Positions 34,696 through 38,806 of a stretch of DNA of 38,806 nucleotides are shown piece by piece. The position numbers and the translations under genes are program-made. Numbering within the stretch: the first letter of the stretch is position 1; every line of letters starts with the position of its first letter. The notes under the pieces were generated by a model. That model saw only the letters and a program-made list of their open reading frames with translations. It was not told the origin of the DNA and ran no database searches. The stretch comes from CAYFVR01 sp046541515. GTDB taxonomy: Bacteria > Desulfobacterota > Desulfobacteria > Desulfobacterales > Desulfococcaceae. The DNA lies in assembly GCA_046541515.1 (NCBI GenBank), contig JBKHDD010000027.1, positions 1 through 38,806 on the forward strand, given 5' to 3'.

Positions 34696-36939
34696 ATGCC
34701 GGACCCGTCCACGCAACGCCTCCGCCCCATCCTCATTGCCGCCGTCGTCGCCGCGCTGGGGCTTTTGGCCTATCTGATTGACATTCCGTTTCTGGAACGG
34801 GTGGAACTGGACACCCTGGACGTCCGTTTCCGCATTCGGGGGACCCGCGCCCCCGAAACGCCGGTGGTTCTGGCCGCCATTGACGAAGCCAGCATCGACC
34901 GGGAGGGGAAGTGGCCCTGGAGCCGGACCAAGCTGGCGCGGCTGGTGGACCGGCTGGCCGAGGGCGGAGCGCGGGTGATCGCCTTCGACATCGGCTTTCT
35001 GGAGCCGGACCCCCAATGGCGGGATTTGACCGAGGAACTTCGAGGCGTGGCCGAGGCGGACCAGGCGCCGGCGGGCCCGGCCCGGGCCTGCCTCGATTTG
35101 CTGGAGGGCGTCGTGGGCCCGGACCAGGCCCTGGCCGAATCCATCGCGGCCGCGGAGGCGGCGGGGATTCACGTGGTGCTGGGTTTCTTCTTCCACACCG
35201 GCGGGACGGCCAACGTTGACGCCCCGGGGGCCAACGAAGAATCCCTGGCGCCGGCCGCCTATCCGATTCAGTCCACCAGCGCGAACCCCAACCGACGACG
35301 GCTTCTCCAGGCCCTGACGCCGGAGGCCTCCATCCCGTCCATCGCCGCGGCGGCCAGTTCCGCCGGCCATTTCAACATGGTCCCGGACGTGGACGGCGTG
35401 GTTCGTCGAATCCCGGTGGTGGTTTCCTACCGGGACGAATTTTACGCCCCCCTCTCCCTGATGGCGGCGGCCGCCTACGCGGAAGCGCCGCTGGCGGTGC
35501 GGGTGGACGAGGGCGGGGTTCGGACGGTCCGGATGGGCGACCGTTCCATCCCGGTGGACTCCGGCGGCCGCATGCGCATCAATTTTCGAGGGCCGGAGGC
35601 CATGTTCCCCTACCTTTCCGTCGCCGACGTCCTCTCCGACAATCCCGATGGACCGGACTGGCGCGGCGCGGTCCGGGACGGCATCGTGATCGTGGGAGCC
35701 ACGGCCGTGGGCATTTACGACGTCCGGGTCACGCCTTTCGACACGGTTTTTCCCGGACCGGAGATCCACGCCACCGTGGTGGAAAACGTCCTTTCCGGCG
35801 AATTTCTCCAAAAATCGGCCGGCATGGCGCTCCTGGATCTGGCCGGCATTCTCGCGGCGGGCGGCGCGCTGGGCTTTCTGCTGGCCCGGCTGGGGGCCGC
35901 CGGCGGCACGGCCGCCACCCTCGGCCTGGCGGCGCTGTGGCTGGCCATGGCCCAGTACCTGTTCGTCGCAAAGGGCCAGGTGGTGACGGTGGTCTATCCG
36001 CTTCTGGTCATCGCAGGCCTGTACGCAGCCATCACTCTTTGGCGTTTTTTTCAGGAGGCGAGACAGAAAATGTTCATTAAAAACGCCTTCGGCCACTACG
36101 TTTCACCGGCCGTGGTGGAGGAGCTGATTCAGTCCCCCGAAAAGTTGGAGTTGCGGGGCGAGGAGCGCAACATCACCGCCTTTTTCTCCGACATCCAGGG
36201 GTTTTCCCACATCGCCGAGCAGCTGGAGCCCCGAAGGCTGGGGGAACTGCTCAACCTGTTTCTCACCGAAATGACCGACATCATTCTGAGCCATCGGGGC
36301 ACGGTGGACAAATTCGAGGGGGACGCCATCATCGCCATTTTCGGCGCGCCCAACGACGTGGCGGATCATCCGGCGGTGGCCTGCCGGGCGGCGGTGGCCA
36401 TGCAACGGCGGCTGGCGGCGCTGCGGGAGACCTGGCGGGAGCGCGGCTGGCCGGAAATCCGGATGCGGATCGGCATGTGCACCGGCCAAGCGGTCGTGGG
36501 CAATATGGGCTCCCAAAACCGGATGGACTACACCATGATCGGCGACGTGGTCAACACCGCCGCCCGGCTGGAGGGCATCAACAAATTTTACGGCACCTAC
36601 ACGGCCGCTTCGGAAAGCACCGCGGCGGCGGCGGGCGAGGGAGTGATCGTCCGGGAGGTGGACCGAATCAGCCCGGTGGGCAAAAAACGGCCGATCCGGT
36701 TTTTTGAAATTCTCGGGGAAGCCGACGGGCCGACGCGGGAAATGATGGCCCGCTACGCCGAGGGATTGGACGCCTATCGAAACCGGGACTGGGACAAGGC
36801 CGTCGCCGCCCTGGAGTCGGCGCTGTGGGCGATCCCCGGCGACGGTCCCAGCCGGGTGCTGCTGGAGCGTTGCCGCCGGTTTCAGGCCGAGCCGCCGGAC
36901 CCGGACTGGGAGGCGGTTTTCGCCGCGCCCACCAAATAA
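34696..36939 (+). CDS. CHASE2-domain adenylate/guanylate cyclase
   Basis: 747 residues from ATG at 34696 (GAGGGAG upstream). TM1 is at about 10-28. The extracytoplasmic CHASE2 sensor runs to about 370, beginning ERVELDTLDVRFRIRGTRAP and including ARVIAFDIGFLEPDP. Three further helices lie at about 374-455. The class III cyclase domain follows with metal-binding Asp499 (FFSDIQGF) and Asp543 (DKFEGDAI), and transition-state Asn620/Arg624 (GDVVNTAARLEG). Lys539 with the YTMIGD segment favours ATP over GTP. The C-terminal ~50 residues look like a TPR-type helical pair (YAEGLDAYRNRDWDKAVAAL). It makes cAMP (probably) in response to an unknown periplasmic signal. Confidence 0.92.
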   Translation: MPDPSTQRLRPILIAAVVAALGLLAYLIDIPFLERVELDTLDVRFRIRGTRAPETPVVLAAIDEASIDREGKWPWSRTKLARLVDRLAEGGARVIAFDIGFLEPDPQWRDLTEELRGVAEADQAPAGPARACLDLLEGVVGPDQALAESIAAAEAAGIHVVLGFFFHTGGTANVDAPGANEESLAPAAYPIQSTSANPNRRRLLQALTPEASIPSIAAAASSAGHFNMVPDVDGVVRRIPVVVSYRDEFYAPLSLMAAAAYAEAPLAVRVDEGGVRTVRMGDRSIPVDSGGRMRINFRGPEAMFPYLSVADVLSDNPDGPDWRGAVRDGIVIVGATAVGIYDVRVTPFDTVFPGPEIHATVVENVLSGEFLQKSAGMALLDLAGILAAGGALGFLLARLGAAGGTAATLGLAALWLAMAQYLFVAKGQVVTVVYPLLVIAGLYAAITLWRFFQEARQKMFIKNAFGHYVSPAVVEELIQSPEKLELRGEERNITAFFSDIQGFSHIAEQLEPRRLGELLNLFLTEMTDIILSHRGTVDKFEGDAIIAIFGAPNDVADHPAVACRAAVAMQRRLAALRETWRERGWPEIRMRIGMCTGQAVVGNMGSQNRMDYTMIGDVVNTAARLEGINKFYGTYTAASESTAAAAGEGVIVREVDRISPVGKKRPIRFFEILGEADGPTREMMARYAEGLDAYRNRDWDKAVAALESALWAIPGDGPSRVLLERCRRFQAEPPDPDWEAVFAAPTK

Positions 36940-36967
36940 AAACCGCCGCCGGGCGCGTCCGGCGGCG
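36935..36967 (-). terminator. Intrinsic terminator of ahcY
   Basis: On the minus strand a 9-bp stem (CGCCGCCGG / CCGGCGGCG, loop of six) is followed by GTTTTTATTT, a strong rho-independent terminator for ahcY. It ends close to the stop codon of the cyclase, whose own transcript would cross the same hairpin without a T-tract. Confidence 0.8.
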
Positions 36968-37030
36968 ATTCCCCAGGATTCCAACCGTCCCTGAAAAAGA
37001 CGGGAAAGTCTCCCGCCTCCTCCCATGGGG

Positions 37031-37063
37031 ACGGACCCGAACGGGTCCGTTGGGGCCCGTTCG
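37031..37063 (-). other. Overlapping alternative hairpins just after ahcY
   Basis: Two stems compete for the same bases: ACGGACCC/GGGTCCGT (37031-37038 with 37043-37050) and CGAACGGG/CCCGTTCG (37038-37045 with 37056-37063). They begin directly after the ahcY stop. They may protect the mRNA end or assist termination. Confidence 0.45.
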
Positions 37064-37065
37064 GA

Positions 37066-38520
37066 TCAGTAGCGATAATGGTCCGGCTTAAAGGGGCCTT
37101 CCACCGGCACGCCCAGGTAGTCGGCCTGCTCCGCCGTCAATCGGGTCAGCTCGACGCTCAGCCGCCCCAGGTGAAGCCGGGCCACCTCTTCGTCCAAATG
37201 CTTGGGAAGGGTGTAGACCTTGTTCTCGTGGTCCTTCCCCGCCAGCTCGATCTGGGCCAGACACTGGTTGGTGAAGCTGTTGCTCATCACAAAGCTGGGA
37301 TGGCCGGTGGCGCAGCCCAGGTTCACCAGCCGTCCCTCGGCCAGCATGATGATGGAGCGTCCCGAACGCAGGGTCCAGCGGTCCACCTGGGGCTTGATGT
37401 TCTCCCGCCGGCATTCCGGGGTGTTTTCCAGGTAGGTCATGTCGATTTCGTTGTCGAAGTGGCCGATGTTGCAGACGATGGCCTCGTCGGGCATCTTCTC
37501 CATGTGCTCGCCCCGGATGACGTTCAGGCAGCCGGTGGCGGTGACGAAGATGTCGCCCAGCGGCGCGGCCGCCTCCAGGGTCGTCACCGGATAGCCTTCC
37601 ATGGCCGCCTGGAGGGCGCAGATGGGATCGATTTCGGTCACGATCACCCGGGCCCCGAAGCCGCGCATGGAATGGGCGCACCCTTTGCCCACGTCGCCGT
37701 AGCCGCAAACCACCACCGTCTTGCCGGCCACCATCACGTCGGTGGCCCGCTTGATGCCGTCGGCCAGAGATTCCCGGCATCCGTACAGATTGTCGAACTT
37801 GGACTTGGTGACGGAATCGTTGACGTTGATGGCCGGGAAAAGCAGCTCCCCTTTCTTGGCGAGCTGGTAGAGCCGGTGGACCCCGGTGGTGGTCTCCTCG
37901 GAGACGCCCCGCACCCCCTTCGCCACCCGGGACCAGCGTTCCGGGTCGTCGGCATGGGAGGCCCGCAGCCGCTCCATGAGGCATTGGAGGTCCCGGTTGT
38001 CCCAGGAACCTTCCAGCATGGACGGATCTCGCTCCGCCGCCACGCCCTGATGGATCATCATGGTGGCGTCGCCGCCGTCGTCCACGATCAGGTTGGGGCC
38101 GGAGCCGTCCGGCCAAGTCAGGGCCTGCTCGGCGCACCACCAGTATTCCTCCAGCGTCTCGCCCTTCCAGGCGAAAACCGCAGCCTCGCCCTTTTCCGCG
38201 ATGGCCGCCGCGGCGTGGTCCTGGGTGGAAAAAATGTTGCAGCTGGCCCAGCGGACGTCCGCGCCCAGGGCGGTCAAGGTCTCGATGAGCATGGCCGTCT
38301 GAATCGTCATGTGCAGGCTGCCGGCCACCTTCAACCCCGCCAGCGGCTGGTCCGGGCCGTACTTCTCCCGCACCGCCATCAGGCCGGGCATTTCGTTTTC
38401 CGCCAGCTTCATTTCCTTCCGGCCGAAATCGGCCAGGGAAAGGTCGGCCACTTTGTGTTTCAGGGAAAGATCCAGGGGCATGGGGCCGGCCCCAACCTCT
38501 CGCAATTCCGCTTGCGCCAT
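37066..38520 (-). CDS. ahcY: Adenosylhomocysteinase
   Basis: 484 residues. The substrate segment SLHMTIQTAMLIETLTALGA, the region LIVDDGGDATMMIH, and NAD binding by VVCGYGDVGKGCAHSMRGFG identify the enzyme. It has the ~40-residue insert found in many bacterial forms (in the DDPERWSRVAKGVRG region) and ends KPDHYRY, the usual C-terminus. It cleaves S-adenosylhomocysteine to adenosine and homocysteine, relieving product inhibition of methyltransferases. GAGGAGGAACC precedes the ATG. It is a single-gene unit. I do not recognise an SAH riboswitch in the 286 bases upstream. Confidence 0.97.
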   Translation of the reverse strand: MAQAELREVGAGPMPLDLSLKHKVADLSLADFGRKEMKLAENEMPGLMAVREKYGPDQPLAGLKVAGSLHMTIQTAMLIETLTALGADVRWASCNIFSTQDHAAAAIAEKGEAAVFAWKGETLEEYWWCAEQALTWPDGSGPNLIVDDGGDATMMIHQGVAAERDPSMLEGSWDNRDLQCLMERLRASHADDPERWSRVAKGVRGVSEETTTGVHRLYQLAKKGELLFPAINVNDSVTKSKFDNLYGCRESLADGIKRATDVMVAGKTVVVCGYGDVGKGCAHSMRGFGARVIVTEIDPICALQAAMEGYPVTTLEAAAPLGDIFVTATGCLNVIRGEHMEKMPDEAIVCNIGHFDNEIDMTYLENTPECRRENIKPQVDRWTLRSGRSIIMLAEGRLVNLGCATGHPSFVMSNSFTNQCLAQIELAGKDHENKVYTLPKHLDEEVARLHLGRLSVELTRLTAEQADYLGVPVEGPFKPDHYRY

Positions 38521-38529
38521 GGTTCCTCC

Positions 38530-38548
38530 TCGCCGCCCGGGGCGGCGA
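38530..38548 (-). promoter_or_regulatory. Hairpin adjoining the ahcY ribosome site
   Basis: TCGCCGCC (38530-38537) and GGCGGCGA (38541-38548) form an 8-bp stem with a 3-base loop that directly abuts the GGAGG of ahcY. It could limit or tune ribosome access. No ligand-binding domain is recognised beside it. Confidence 0.35.
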
Positions 38549-38694
38549 ACGGCACGCCCGACCCCGGTCTGATTCCGATAGAATGGGCCGGGCGGTCGAA
38601 ATGAAAAATCGTTCCGGAAATGGAACGGCGTCGGTTACCGTCGAATCCCGTTGGCTTCGCCCTTTCAAAGGGTCGGTCTTGCCGGATTGACGGG

Positions 38695-38806
38695 AAGGCG
38701 AATGCAATTGGCCCCCGCATTCGCGGAAGGCGAAGGGTCTGGCATTTCATTCGTATGGACAGTCGCGCCGAACCCGGCGAGGGCGAATGCGTTTCGCCCC
38801 CGCAAT
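38695..38806. repeat. Intergenic inverted-repeat element, two copies, second cut by the window edge
   Basis: GCGAATGCAATTGGCCCCCGCA (given as GCGAATGC / AATTG / GCCCCCGCA) near 38699 and GCGAATGC / GTTTC / GCCCCCGCA near 38783 are near-identical units about 85 bases apart. The first has full inverted arms, GCGAATGC and GCATTCGC. This resembles the GGGGCGAA-type short palindromic elements scattered between genes in many Desulfobacterota. No transposase is present. Confidence 0.55.

Noticed and set aside
38755..38805. A short open frame (MDSRAEPGEG...) at the right edge
   Set aside because: It is a translation of the palindromic repeat and has no ribosome site.
38521..38806. SAH riboswitch upstream of ahcY
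   Set aside because: The conserved aptamer sequences were not found; only a simple hairpin at the ribosome site is visible.

Overview
The window is a GC-rich chromosomal segment from a Gram-negative, probably anaerobic bacterium. The gene content suggests a Desulfobacterota (deltaproteobacterial) relative. The reasons are a sigma-54-type promoter before a minor-pilin operon, PurS-like modules fused to PurL, a chemotaxis cluster with two CheD proteins and a CheX, an Hcp/FrdX-type ferredoxin next to a Crp/Fnr-like site, and MinCDE. I name no species. I see no tRNA, rRNA, CRISPR array, transposase or prophage gene.

Layout. 1-2671 (minus strand) is a type IV pilus minor-pilin operon, fimT-pilV-pilW-pilX, with pilX running off the left edge. 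2672-3607 has no convincing protein gene but is dense in hairpins, including one terminator on each strand and a possible ~200-nt RNA. 3608-18196 is one long co-directional minus-strand block read in the order rho, rpmE, prfA, prmC, rpsB, tsf, pyrH, frr, uppS, cdsA, dxr, rseP, purL, purQ. It covers transcription termination, translation, UMP kinase, undecaprenyl and CDP-diglyceride synthesis, isoprenoid synthesis, site-2 protease and purine synthesis. 18724-20070 (plus) is a CCA-adding/poly(A) polymerase-type enzyme, converging on adk (minus).

21312-29669 (plus) is a compact chemotaxis operon, cheY-cheA-cheR-cheD-mcp-cheY-cheX-cheB-cheD. Several of its genes overlap by a few bases. It has no cheW and no flagellar genes. 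The first CheD keeps the Thr/Cys/His catalytic set; the second has lost Cys and His. CheA carries about 225 extra residues ahead of its HPt domain.

29773-31607 (minus) holds a flavin split-barrel protein and a methyltransferase with an apparent SlyD/FKBP-like N-terminal segment. 31861-33726 (plus) is minCDE behind a recognisable sigma-70-type promoter. 33758-34504 (minus) is a FrdX-like iron-sulfur protein divergent from a CHASE2 class III nucleotide cyclase (34696-36939, plus). The region between them holds a Crp/Fnr-type palindrome. 37066-38520 (minus) is ahcY, with a clear intrinsic terminator. The right edge holds copies of an inverted-repeat intergenic element.

Most of the window is core metabolism. 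The parts most worth a second look are the 2.7-3.6 kb intergenic structure, the tandem PurS-PurL fusion, the CheD pair and extended CheA, the SlyD-like/methyltransferase fusion, and the FrdX regulatory region.
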